Below, one piece after another: positions 11,317 to 21,671 of a stretch of DNA of 64,000 nucleotides. This DNA is from Deinandra increscens subsp. villosa (Eukaryota; Streptophyta; Magnoliopsida; Asterales; Asteraceae), in NCBI GenBank assembly GCA_039602395.1, contig JBCNJP010000007.1, forward strand, positions 122,794,957 to 122,858,956, read 5' to 3'. Under the pieces are notes generated by a model. The model had not been told where the DNA came from. It made no database searches and saw only the letters and a list, made by a program, of their open reading frames with translations. The position numbers were made by a program, and so were the translations under genes. How positions within the stretch are numbered: position 1 is the stretch's first letter; each line of letters opens with the position of its first letter.

Positions 11317-12003
11317 TTCTAAGCAAAAAGGTGAATGTAAAGGTTACAGAAAATGTGACTTTAAAAATATATTATTCATAGAATCAGTACGGATACACAA
11401 TCTACCATTAATCCACAATACTTAATTTTTTCAACACGGTCGACATACAATCTATACACCATCAACCATTCTCCACAACGCACAATTTTTTCTTGAAATT
11501 TCAAAAGTTATAGTTTGTCCAATCTCACATCACCAAGTCATTTCACCCTTTTAAAACTAGGTTTGTTTTCCCTAAGTTTAGCATTTACTAGTAAACAAAA
11601 GTTTGTTTTACATTTGTACTTCATGTAAAATAAAGTCACATCTTAAAATATGATTAAACTGCTAATGGTTAAAAAAGTAACACCTTAAGCAAGGCCACGT
11701 GACATGACTCCACAGTCCACACAACATTGTGGAGAGTCTAAGAAACCAGTTTCTACATGTTCTAGTAACTAACTTTAAAGCAATATAATGAAATCCAAAC
11801 AACCCGGACATTCTAGTTTAGATTAGTTTAATGTCTTTTTATTTGTTCAGTTTGTTTTTCTTTAACATCAAACACCTATAATTTATGTAGAATATAATCA
11901 AAATAACATATGCTTTGTAAAATTTAAACTTACAACCGCTCTTAAAGTATACCATTGTGTTTCTTTTAAAGAAATTTCATTCCCATTTGAACTTGTTTTA
12001 TAT
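11317..12003. other. Intergenic, nothing recognised
   Basis: AT-rich sequence without a defensible open frame or repeat border. Confidence 0.3.
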
Positions 12004-12006
12004 TAA

Positions 12007-12153
12007 GGGTGGGGTATGGTCTCGGCTTCTTCCACTCTTAGGCAATTCATCAACTTCTAGTGGCTACTTTTGACTTCCATAGCACCACCTCATCGGTTTG
12101 GAATTTGAAACTCAATGGCTTCATGAAGGCTAAACAAGCCGAGGCCTTCCACC
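12007..12153. mobile_element. Harbinger-type MITE, 147 bp
   Basis: Left GGGTGGGGTATGG and right (complement) GGTGGAAGGCCTCGG, with target duplication TAA (12004-12006, 12154-12156). It shares CTCGGCTT-like subterminal words with the two elements that follow. Confidence 0.6.
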
Positions 12154-12203
12154 TAAACCTAGTTTAAATAAAATTAAATAATTCAAAGCGTTAAGATTCG
12201 TTA

Positions 12204-12536
12204 GGGTGGGGGTATGGTTGATTTTGAAGCCTTAGGCTTCAAAATCTTCCAGCAATAGCATCTTGCAAGAGAGAGAAGGGGGAGAGACAATTTGAAGCCT
12301 TTAGGCTTCAAAATGATGGGTATTATGAGTTTTTAAAGCCTTATGCTTTGAGGTTATTTTATGCAAAAAAAAAAAAAAAAAAATTTGATCAACACCTCAC
12401 ATTCACCCTCGGCTTGTCTCTGCTTCCAGAAGCTGTAGGCTTCAAAAAGGAAGCCGCAAAATGTTAGCCGCAAGAGAAGCTATGCAAAACGAGGAAGTCG
12501 TGCGAAGCCGTTGAAGCCGAAGGCATACCCTCCAAC
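12204..12536. mobile_element. Harbinger-type MITE, 333 bp, palindromic subterminal repeats
   Basis: Left GGGTGGGGGTATGG and right (complement) GTTGGAGGGTATGCC, with target duplication TTA (12201-12203, 12537-12539). The palindrome TTGAAGCCTTAGGCTTCAA and near-copies recur inside (about 12220-12245, 12291-12315, 12337-12352), the type of repeat that could bind a transposase. Confidence 0.65.
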
Positions 12537-12568
12537 TTATGAAATCATACCACCTAATTCAAGTCTTA

Positions 12569-12864
12569 GGGTAGGCGGTATAGTTGTAGAAAAAAAAATT
12601 AGGCAAACTTTTTAACCAATGGGGTTGTGAGAGAAATAAAAGTTTAAACTTTGAATGTTTTGTGGAGAGTATGGTTTACGTTAAGTTTAGGCAAGAAATC
12701 GACAAGAAGAAAGCATTAACACACTCACACATATCTCGGCAAAGCTCGGTAAAAACTTGCCGAAAATCACCCCAAAGTCTGCCGGTTTGGAGATGCCGAA
12801 GTGGGAGGTGTGGTTTGCCGATTTGTTTGCCGAGGGTGGGTTTACCGACCCACACCGCCCACCC
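12569..12864. mobile_element. Harbinger-type MITE, 296 bp
   Basis: Left GGGTAGGCGGTATAG and right (complement) GGGTGGGCGGTGTGG, with target duplication TTA (12566-12568, 12865-12867). The right half is packed with TGCCGA/TCGGCA words. Open frames across it are incidental. Confidence 0.75.
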
Positions 12865-13053
12865 TTAGGCTTCAAAATGCTCTATCACCTTCCATGTGAT
12901 TTGACATCCTATTATTGGGTGAACATTTTGAATCCTTAAACTTTAAATGGATTGTACCCCATCTTGGGTTCAAAGTACGCACAACAACATTCAATGATCT
13001 AGTTCTGATACCGCCGATTTTCCAAACTACTTTTTAAATAATATTTGATAAAC

Positions 13054-13218
13054 TTTTTTTTTGAACGGTATCGATCAGGCGATCTTGGTCTCACGTGTAA
13101 ACCCACATTTGCGAGGCTATATCCAATGTCGATTACTCGGACATCCGTGAGAACCAAGACACCCCATTTTAAAGTTTTCTCTTGGCAAAAACCCCTTCCT
13201 AATAACACATGGGGTAAA
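13054..13218 (-). mobile_element. Short SINE-like retroposon, copy 1
   Basis: Minus-strand sequence beginning ACCCCATG, containing CCGAGTAATCGACATTGG and CACGTGAGACCAAGATCGCC, and ending GATACCGTTC plus an A-tail (T-run 13054-13062). It matches the element at 17084-17244 over its whole length with the same 5' start. No Pol III box A/B is evident, so it is either a box-less short family or a uniformly truncated SINE. Confidence 0.55.
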
Positions 13219-14465
13219 ACTGCATCCCCATGAATTAAAACTTGGTTCACATAGTAGCCAAAGCTCTAAGAGCTAAAGGAATAACCACTAAAACAAGTCC
13301 TAATAGTTTATCGTTTTACCTTCGTATAACATAATTAAAACCTTTGGGACAATAGAGTCTTAGTCATTAATTTATCGTTTTACTTTCTACAAAAACAAAC
13401 GTTTGTTATTATTTCTTAAGGTGTATTATATTGACCATGTGTAATTAAAAATACTTCTGTAAAACACAAGAAATATTACGAAATATAGAATGCTCCACAC
13501 GTGTGAGATCAACAGCCTTCACCAAATAGGTACATTTTTGCTAAATATACAAATTCATTTTATATTATTTGAAAAGTCAATTATATTACAAAAAGTATAT
13601 AGTATAATATTCCAACAAAGACTAAATTGCATCGAAAAACCAGATTAGTCACAGATTGGAATCTGATTATGCTATCAATCAAAATCCTGCCAATTTCTCG
13701 ATCTCGAAATAAATATCACTTTATAAATAAAAGCGTTCTATTAAAAAACTAAGTCAGTAACCCGTGTGTTATACATATTGAGTTTAGATTCATATTGTTA
13801 GATAAAAAAAAAACAAAAAAAAAAACGGTTAAGAGATTTGAAAATTATAAATGTTGTAATTCATTATAAAACATTAATTGATTATTTAAAACATTAAAAG
13901 AATAATTATGTTTGACAAATTGTTGATTATTTTTCTTAAAAAGATTTAAATTATTGAGTAATTAAACTTAATTGATAATTTAATAAATTGATAATTAATC
14001 TAAACTTTTTAAATTAAAATTTAAATAAAAATTTATGACAGTGCTAGTGGCTGAGAATAAAAAACATCGATAACCATTTTACTGTTTATTATGATTAATG
14101 ATAGACTGATTTTATTGAAAACGATTAAAATTTATTTAGTATTTCGTGATTTTATGACCGATGTTAAAATAGTATAAATTTGAAGGATATTTTTTTTTTT
14201 GAACGGCTAATTTTTTAATTCCACCAATTTTACACCATTGTCATTGCCAAGGATATGATATTTGTGTTTTTAATATTTTACAGCAATATCACATTTTGAA
14301 AAGTATGTGTGAGAGAGAAAGAGGTCCAGTGCGTGTGTGTGTGTGTTACAGCTGAGAAATTAACCGGAAAAAAACAAACTGGAAACGTCTAGATTACCTC
14401 ATGAATCACAAACCTGAATTACCAAATTATACAGAAAAAGAAAATCAAAATCACAAGCTAATCAA
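13219..14465. other. AT-rich intergenic and 3' flank of the small gene
   Basis: No gene seen. Contains a GTGTGTGT run near 14331-14346 and a T-run plus GAACGGC (about 14190-14206) that looks like the tail of another minus-strand SINE or LINE insertion, too short to classify. The last 150 bases should hold the 3' UTR of the gene at 14466. Confidence 0.3.
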
Positions 14466-14663
14466 TCAAACCGGACGCTTGCCGGGCTGATCGGCGGCCT
14501 GGAGAGTTTTATCGATGAGCTTCCGAGCTTGACGGCTACGGATCTCGATCCGAACGCTGTTCGTCTTGTCCATCTTCACGTACACCTTCTTCGGTTTCTT
14601 CCTTTTCAAGCCTTTAACCTTTGATTTGATCGTCTGGATCAAATTCTCGAACTGATTCGTCAT
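14466..14663 (-). CDS. Small basic conserved-looking plant protein, 65 aa
   Basis: A complete 65-codon frame without introns, ATG at 14663 and TGA at 14468-14466. The product starts MTNQFENLIQTIKSK, has a lysine-rich stretch (KGLKRKKPKK) and then a patterned tail, VRIEIRSRQARKLIDKTL, that looks conserved rather than random. It has no signal peptide and no membrane segment; about a third of residues are Lys or Arg. It resembles short uncharacterised plant proteins, some of which I recall being annotated as 'maternal effect embryo arrest 59', but this is from memory and unverified, and no function should be inferred. A TATA-like box lies 145 bases upstream and the leader is purine-rich with GAGAGA runs. 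GC-rich codons stand out from the AT-rich flanks, supporting a real gene. The alternative is a chance ORF, which I consider unlikely. Confidence 0.7.
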   Translation of the reverse strand: MTNQFENLIQTIKSKVKGLKRKKPKKVYVKMDKTNSVRIEIRSRQARKLIDKTLQAADQPGKRPV

Positions 14664-14805
14664 CGCCGGAATCTGTTACAGAGAGAGAGATACATGTATG
14701 TATGTATCAATGGCAGATTTACTGAGAGAGCGAATGAGGAGGAGGAGAGATTTAACGGACTATGAAGAAGGAGGAGTAGGAGCTGAGTTTTCAATGCGAT
14801 GTGGC

Positions 14806-14812
14806 TATTTAT
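14806..14812 (-). promoter_or_regulatory. TATA-like box of the 65-aa gene
   Basis: ATAAATA on the minus strand in the context CCATAAATAGCC, placing a start site near 14775 and a leader of about 110 bases containing GA repeats. Confidence 0.45.
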
Positions 14813-14829
14813 GGAGTCAGTTGCGTACC

Positions 14830-15617
14830 TGATTGCATTTATTTCTCCTTCGTTTGTTTAGAATTCAAATGTTGAAATAATGAAAAAAAATAATGTTGAA
14901 ATAATGAAATGAGTTGTTATTTTTAGTTTTGGCCCTTGGAGTTTTGCTCATTCGACACTTGTTGGTTTTAAGTTTTGATGTTTGTTAAAACGAATGAGGA
15001 AAACGTGTTAAACGGTTTTCTTTTTCCTTTTAAAAAGTAAAAACAGGGTTGGGTCTTAAACGCCTAAACGGAACCGTTTGTTTAACTTTACTCAAATTTG
15101 ATTTTGAGTGAAACCGGTTTGAGTTTCAAACCGGGTTTTATTAACAACTAAATTTTATTTTTATTTATTTTTAACAAGAACACAATAAATTCTAACTAGA
15201 TTTGTAGCTCGCGCGTTGTTACTGAGAAAACGCGACCACAGAAACAGATACAATGTTAATGTTAGGCAAAGAAAATAATGAAATAAAAAAGTTACGTAAC
15301 GACCAAAAAGCTATGTTAAAAAAATCAGAATTGAAACAATCAAAGCCTTAAGCTTAGGACCTCAAAGTTATATTAAATGACTATACTTATCACATAATCA
15401 GCTCCTTTGATCCATGTTGCGTTTGTATATGAAACTATTAAAAAAACGAAATAAATAAATAAATAAAAAACTAAACTGTCACATGATGCCACCACAAATC
15501 GCCATGTGACGATTTTACTATTCACCCAACTTATACATTGAAAAAATTACAATCCGCAATACATAGATTATTGTGTCCTAGAAATACATTATATACTATA
15601 TATAACAAATAAAAGCA
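14830..15617. other. Intergenic, nothing recognised
   Basis: Promoter-side flank of the 65-aa gene followed by AT-rich DNA. GGTTT/AAACC words near 15010-15130 may be repeat-derived but have no definable ends. Confidence 0.3.
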
Positions 15618-15620
15618 TTA

Positions 15621-15932
15621 GACCATGTGTAGTGGGCATGATGCCCTAGTGATAGCGCCCATCTCGGGTGCTATGGGGCAAAGTGATGTCCTAATTGTAA
15701 TGGTGATGGCGTCCTACACAATTTATCCTCATTGGTCTTCCATCTTAATATTGTGACTGATTGGTCCATTCTTTTTCGAAGATGTAAAAAAATAAAATAA
15801 TTGGATAATATATAATGAGAGAGAGGGGTTATGAGGATTATGATTACACACATTTTTAATCATAACCTCTCTGATGACGTGGCTGACACGTGTTGTATAA
15901 CGCCTCAAAAGGGGTTATGATTACACATAGTC
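15621..15932. mobile_element. Harbinger-type MITE, 312 bp
   Basis: Left GACCATGTGTAGTGGGC and right (complement) GACTATGTGTAATCATAA, flanked by TTA (15618-15620, 15933-15935). The same ATGTGTAGTGG word begins a related sequence inside the B-type duplications (about 30011 and 55209). Confidence 0.75.
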
Positions 15933-16035
15933 TTATAGGAATACTGATGCAACTTCATTGAGCCATGTGACGGCCCATGATGAATGCCACGTGGCATCGT
16001 AATAACTCCCAATCATTGTGTAGCTTAAAGTGACA

Positions 16036-16511
16036 CAGTGGCGGACTTACTAAGAGGGCAGGGGTAGCGCCCGCTACCCCTGAACTACGATGTGTAATTT
16101 TTTTATTATTTTTCATGTTTTCGGTATTTCGCTACCCTAAAACGATGTTTTCGTTACCCCTGAAAATATTTTACGCTACCCCTCAAACATTTTTATGGTT
16201 CTTATTTATGAAAATAAGATCAAAAGGCCATTAATTAATTGAAACCGAACAACTAATAGGTTTGTGCAATTTTAAAAATACAAGTTGTAAGTTTAGGGAG
16301 TGAAGTAAAACAAATGGAGTGGATAAAATGACTACATCGACCTTTGAAAACTGACACATTTTGGCCCCTCAAATTTAACTTAATACATTTTCGCAGGGGC
16401 TCCGTCCCTTGGACCCCGTTTTTCTCGGGGGCACTGCCCCTGAACCCCCGTTAGTCCCGACAAATTCTGTTAGAAAGCTACCCCTAATTTTTTTTTCTAG
16501 ATTCGCCCCTG
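16036..16511. mobile_element. hAT-type non-autonomous element, 476 bp
   Basis: Left CAGTGGCGGACTTACT and right (complement) CAGGGGCGAATCTAGA, bounded by a perfect 8-bp target duplication AAGTGACA (16028-16035, 16512-16519). No coding capacity; the interior has G/C-rich ends and an AT-rich middle. Confidence 0.85.
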
Positions 16512-16519
16512 AAGTGACA

Positions 16520-17072
16520 TCAACACCAACATAAAAAACTGGTTACCTGATAAATTCATTTGAGATTTTTTAATGTTTAAAAGAATAGTGATCATTTTCT
16601 ATATTTAAGATAGTAGAACGTGTTTTTTAAGTTGGAGCTGGTTTGCATGGAGAAAGTAAGGACCGGTCTTAAACCATCGGTTTGTATCGGGTCGGAACAG
16701 GAACAAAGGGAACGGTTTAATTGGTTGGTCCTAGTTGGGTTCAAATTAAAACCGGTTCCGTTTGGTCCTGCCGTCATTTTCCTTGTAACTTCTCCGATTC
16801 CTTTTACAAATACTTTTCTCTCGACGATAGTGACAGATTTTCTATCAACATCACATAGCCGACGATAACAAGTTTAGTTCGATTCGCTTTCATTTCATTT
16901 CAAAGTCAATGATGATAATAACTTTGGTTTGATTATTTGGTACATACTTTTTATTTCCGATGACTATGGGTGTTTTGAATTTTGTGCGTTTGACGTGTCA
17001 CTCTCTTTTAAGTATGTTATTATCTAATTATTGATGTAGAACAAGCACGGGGTTACGAGTTTAATTCCATAC
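16520..17072. other. Intergenic, nothing recognised
   Basis: Contains an 82-codon open frame near 16620 rich in GGTTT/CGGTT words, which I read as noncoding repeat sequence. No other structure. Confidence 0.3.
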
Positions 17073-17083
17073 AAACCTTTCTT

Positions 17084-17244
17084 TTTTTTTGGAACGGCAT
17101 CGATCAGGCGACTTTGGTCTCACGTGTAAACCTACCCTTGCGGGGCTATGTCCAAGGTCGATTACTCGGACCTCCGTGAGAACCAATACACCCCCTCCTT
17201 AAGCTTTCTCCTGGCAGAAACCCCCTCCTGGGACAACATGGGGT
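17084..17244 (-). mobile_element. Short SINE-like retroposon, copy 2, with target duplication
   Basis: The 161-bp minus-strand sequence starts ACCCCATGTTGTCCC and ends GATGCCGTTCC plus an A-tail, flanked by the exact 11-bp repeat AAACCTTTCTT (17073-17083, 17245-17255). The target duplication proves its boundaries and shows it moved by retroposition. Same 5' start as the copy at 13054-13218. Confidence 0.7.
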
Positions 17245-17353
17245 AAACCTTTCTTATTTAAATATACTTAACTACCTATAGGCATCTTGTTAGTAAAATG
17301 TGAAGGATTCTATTGGTTTGGAAATTGTAAGGCATCCCATATCTCTTATTTAT

Positions 17354-17551
17354 TGTTAGTATAGTTAGTATATTTCTTCTGATATTAACCGGGTTCGAAC
17401 CGGTGATCAAACCGGTGATATGATTATACATAGATTGAGCGGGAAAAGTAGTTAGGAGTAGTTGGTGTTTGTTGAGCTATATTAGTTTGTTTTCTGTAAT
17501 TGTTCAGTTCGAATTAATGAGATTTTCGATCCTTCTCAAATCTGTTCAATA
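17354..17551 (+). repeat. 5' LTR of Copia derivative
   Basis: 198 bases, starting TGTTAGTATAGTTAG and ending GTTCAATA, identical base for base to 19077-19274. It contains GGGTTCGAACCGGTGATC. The 5-bp target duplication TTTAT precedes it (17349-17353). Confidence 0.9.
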
Positions 17552-17557
17552 TGGTAT

Positions 17558-19069
17558 ACTGAGGCTGCTAAGCATCCAGAATGGGTTGATGCCATGCAAA
17601 AGGAGTTTGCTGCTCTTGAAGCCAATAAAACTTGGACTATTGTGGATATTCCTAAACATAAAAAGCCCATTAAATGCAAATGGGTTTACAAAGTAAAATA
17701 CCATGCAGATGGTACTTTAGAAAGGTGCAAAGCTAGGCTTGTTGTCAGGGGAGATACACAAAAATATGGGATAGATTATCTTGAAACATTCTCTCCTGTT
17801 GTCAAAATGACAACTGTTCGAACTTTAGTGGCAGTGGCTGTTAAAATGAATTGGTCATTATATCAACTGTATGTTAATAATGCTTTTTTACATGGGGATT
17901 TAGATGAAGACATATATATGACTTCTCCTCCAGGCTTGAATCTTCTCCCTTCTCAATGTTTGAAACTTCAGAAATCTTTATATGGTCTTAAGCAAGCATC
18001 TAGACAATGGTATGGTAAATTGTCTACTGCTTTATTGGGTCTTGGTTACCACAGGTCTGCTAATGATCATTCTCTATTTTCTAAAACCATGGTTGGTTCA
18101 GTGGTGTACATTGCAGTATATGTTGATGATATCATACTCTGTGGGAATAATGATGCTGAAATCACTTCAGTTAAATCTTTTCTTCATGCCTCTTTCAAAA
18201 TTAAAGATTTGGGTTTTTTGAATTATTTTTTAGGCATCGAGGTTTTAAAACATTCTGATGGATTGATCCTCACTCAGAGGAAATTTGCTAGAGATTTATT
18301 AGCTGAATTCTTTGTTACTCCTCCCAATTCAGTCTCTAGTCCTTTGCCTTCAGTTTCCAATTTGAAGCTTAATGAGGGCCCTCCTTTAACTGATCCTTTG
18401 CAATACAGAAGGTTGGTAGGCAAGCTCAATTATCTCACTAATACAAGGCCTGATCTTTCCTTTGTTGTTCAACACTTAAGTCAATACATGCAGGATCCTA
18501 GGCTTCCTCATTGGCAAGCAACATTGCATACTTTAGCCTATGTATCTGGTTCTCCTACCCAGGGGCTGTTTTTCAATAAATCCAGTAACTTTGATCTTGT
18601 AGCTTATTGTGATTCTGATTGGGCAACTTGTCCTAATACTCGAAGATCAGTTAGTGGCTATTTTGTTTCTCTTGGAGGCTCTCCTATTTCCTGGAAATCT
18701 AAAAAGCAGCACACTGTTTCTTTGAGTTCAGCAGAAGCTGAATACAGGTCTTTAAGAAGGTTAACTGCAGAATTAACTTGGTTAACCAGGTTGTTAACAG
18801 AGTTTCATGTTCCTAATATCACTCCTATTTCTGTTCATTGTGATAGTCAGGCAGCAATTCACATTGCTAAGAATCCAGTTTTCCATGAAAGGACGAAACA
18901 TATTGAGTTAGATTGTCACTTTGTTAGAGAAAAGTTGCAAGATGGTCTTATTTCTCTATCTCATATTTCTACTCAAGCTCAACTGGCTGATCTACTCACT
19001 AAGAATCTTCCAAAACATCAACATGATGTTTTATTATCCAAGTTTGGTGTTTTACAACCCCCAACTTGA
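17558..19069 (+). pseudogene. Copia reverse transcriptase-RNase H, 5'-deleted
   Basis: One open frame from the primer-binding site junction to TGA at 19067-19069 (491 codons from the first ATG at 17594). It begins TEAAKHPEWVDAMQKEFAAL, the usual N-terminal edge of the Copia RT domain, then WVYKVKYHADGTLERCKARL. The second catalytic motif YVDDIILCGNN is intact (18119-18130 codes YVDD). The first catalytic aspartate is replaced: the expected LDVNNAFLHGDL reads LYVNNAFLHGDL (TAT at 17870-17872). RNase H follows with YCDSDWATC, RRSVSGYFVSLGGSPISWKS and SSAEAEYRSL. No start codon context, gag, protease or integrase remains. The frame is otherwise free of stops, which fits the young LTRs. Enzymatically it should be dead because of the Asp-to-Tyr change. 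Confidence 0.9.
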
Positions 19070-19076
19070 GGGGGGG

Positions 19077-19274
19077 TGTTAGTATAGTTAGTATATTTCT
19101 TCTGATATTAACCGGGTTCGAACCGGTGATCAAACCGGTGATATGATTATACATAGATTGAGCGGGAAAAGTAGTTAGGAGTAGTTGGTGTTTGTTGAGC
19201 TATATTAGTTTGTTTTCTGTAATTGTTCAGTTCGAATTAATGAGATTTTCGATCCTTCTCAAATCTGTTCAATA
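19077..19274 (+). repeat. 3' LTR of Copia derivative
   Basis: Identical to the 5' LTR. Followed by TTTAT (19275-19279), the second half of the target duplication. The host sequence resumes at TCACCAATATG, directly continuing what precedes 17349. Confidence 0.9.
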
Positions 19275-19279
19275 TTTAT

Positions 19280-20064
19280 CACCAATATGTCTACATGATT
19301 TTGCCGATTCTCTACGACTCGGCTTGAAGAAGAAATATCTTCTAAAAAGGATAGCCATGGTTACATGGTGGGTGCTTTAGAGATAGATGACTGATATGGT
19401 GTTCAATTCCAATGTACGTTATAAAGGAAATCTTTCATTTTTTTTTATGATATCCAAAAATTTTCTTGTTTACGGTTTGTCAACAAAATGGATTGGTTAA
19501 AAATCCGTTTTGTTTCTTTGTAATTGTTTTTTTCCCGGTCTAGCTTCTTGTTAGACATGAGGAGGTTATATTTGTCCGTTCTAAAAAAAATAGAGGATAG
19601 TGTGATAATTTCGTAACTGAAATATGAAAATAAAATGTGATGATGTGTAGCTAAGACGACAAAAAATAATAACTAAAGGAAATCCAATACACATGTTCTA
19701 ATAATCTCGACATATGTGTTAATTCCCGGGCCAAGTTCCTTCTTACTGATTCTTCAAAGATGTTTTTTAGGTCGACTTTTAAAGCAAACAAATTTACTTA
19801 GTATAATCTCACTTATAGCATAGTTATTGGTAGAATCGAAGAGGGTGGATGGTAACAAGTCTTACATGTATCTCAAGAGACAAATCGATAGCAAATCTTA
19901 CGTCTATCACAAGCCACGAATCGGCTGATCCCGCTTAGATCGCTAGATAACAAACACATGTAGCCTATCACTTCTATACAAGTTGTTTATGTACCTATAT
20001 ATGATTTGACCGACGATGCTCGGCTCCGACACTCAATTATGTCCTCATCGGATGTTATTGAGAG
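19280..20064. other. Intergenic, nothing recognised
   Basis: No gene. The final 50 bases may be an extension of the LINE remnant that starts near 20065. Confidence 0.3.
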
Positions 20065-20572
20065 ACAACATTGGCGAAGCCAATTATTCCAGTTAACTCT
20101 TTGATTTGTCAGGTTTGTGGGGAAGGTGACGAAACCGCGATTAACTCCTCACCGGTTGTTATTTTACAGCGGTCACTTGGGCAGTGGTTGACCCAGTGGT
20201 GTGAGATCCCGAATATATTCGTGTTTTCAACTGATGATCTATTGAAGGTTAGCAAGGAGTCTAGGAGTGATACAAGGACTAGGGAGATGGTTCACGCCAT
20301 GATTTTGATTTTTTTGGTGTTTATGAAATCAAAGTAATGAAGCGGCTTTCAACAGGAAACGGCCATGAATCGAAAACATAATTAAGGAAGAAACCAAGTG
20401 TTAGGAGTTCTTTATAGATTAAGAATATGAATAAAAAGGAGTTTGTTTGGAGTAAATGTATAGTGGATAGCATGTAATTGTATACCATCCCTAGTGTGGT
20501 TTTTAGCTTTGCTCTAGTTTCTTCCTAGAGCTAGGTTTGGTTTTATAAAATTTGTGTTTGCTCTTAAAAAAA
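20065..20572 (+). pseudogene. LINE 3'-terminal fragment (zf-RVT region and tail)
   Basis: Translation gives AKPIIPVNSLICQVCGEGDE, then WLTQWCEIPNIFVFSTDDLL and SKESRSDTRTREMVHAMILI. This is the zinc-binding C-terminus of plant L1-type LINE polymerases (IPVNS..C..CGEG.ET....W..WC.IP). The histidine-containing HLF segment is disrupted, implying a frame change. The remnant ends in a short A-run near 20564-20570, the LINE tail. It belongs to the same broad family as the minus-strand piece at 9255-9559. Confidence 0.75.
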
Positions 20573-21671
20573 CAAGCACATTCATAATATTGGTTTAACA
20601 TTATCATTCTTATAAATAAATTAAATTTTAAGTGAATATAAATGACGTAGTTAATTAATAACGCATGTATTACTATAACCTTTAAATATGTATATTGTTG
20701 TTTAATATACTTGTTATTAATATAACCTTTAAATAGTTAATCCACGCTCCTCATAACTTCGTAAACAAAAACGTCCCTCTTTTGCATTGGTGTCCTTTCT
20801 CGGATTTGGTATATGTCAACTACTTTTGTTTTGTTTGTTTTCTTTCAAACAAAAGAAAGATACCATAATTTTAATATATTCTAAGAATTTAGTAATGTTA
20901 AGATATGTCCTTTTGTTTAATCCTAAGATCACCCTACGTAGGCATTCGTAGTGGCTCATGCGTGTCTGTTTTTGGCTTAAATCAAAACCAAAAACTAAAA
21001 ATTTGGTTTTGGGGTTCGGTTTCTGTTTTTCCATTTCTGGGCCTAAAACTTTTAGAGTTTTAGGTTACAAAATTTGTTAATTTGTTATAAATTATTCTAT
21101 AAAAAAAAAGATATTCCTATTAACATTTAAATAAAAGAAAAAGTCATTTTTAAAATAAAAAATAAAATAAATATTACTCTCCGCATATGTATAGGTTCGC
21201 TGAGGTTTAATTTAATCGATTTTTCCCCACTTAAAACCGAACCATAAAAGTCTATTTTTAGAAAGAAAAAAAATATAACCAAACCATTATTTTTTAGTTT
21301 GGGTCATCTATTACTGAAAGCAAACCATAAAAATGATTTTAAGCTAAATCATTTTTAAGTTTGGGTTTGTTTCATTGGTTTTTGCTCACCCGTGAAGATA
21401 GATTTGTCGCATTTGGTGGGTAGCTGGAATTCGAAATTTCTTTCTGTTGTAACGAAGAAGTAAAAATGAAGAAAATTGAGTAGGTGAGATCGGATGAAAG
21501 TGAATGGATGAGTCATTGTGTCTACACGTGGAGTGTCGTATAAAATTTTAGTAAAAGATTTGACTCTTTTTATTTTCCATCTTTCGAATTGAATGGTAAT
21601 AATATTCGAGTACCTAACAATTTTAATAAAAGGTTGATTTTAATAAAATTATCAAATAGGGTATTTTAATT
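20573..21671. other. AT-rich intergenic
   Basis: No gene. Around 20990-21370, AAACC and GGTTT words recur in both orientations, like several MITE families in this window, but no termini were found. Confidence 0.3.

Larger units (their letters stand above)
17354..19274 (+). mobile_element. Young internally deleted Ty1/Copia retrotransposon
   Basis: Two identical 198-bp LTRs and an exact 5-bp target duplication TTTAT (17349-17353, 19275-19279) define a complete insertion. The 5' LTR is followed by TGGTAT (17552-17557), the start of an initiator-tRNA-Met primer-binding site, and from 17558 directly by reverse-transcriptase coding sequence: gag, protease and integrase are missing. The polypurine tract TTGAGGGGGGG sits just before the 3' LTR. 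Identical LTRs imply recent insertion, so the deletion predates or accompanied transposition and mobilisation relied on another element's proteins. Confidence 0.9.

Noticed and set aside
14341..14346. GT repeat and GA repeats around the 65-aa gene as regulatory elements
   Set aside because: Short microsatellites are common in UTRs and intergenic plant DNA; no specific function can be supported.
17389..17410. GGGTTCGAACCGGTGATC resembling a tRNA T-arm (also in the 3' LTR at about 19112)
   Set aside because: No cloverleaf can be built around it and it lies inside a Copia LTR, in both identical copies.
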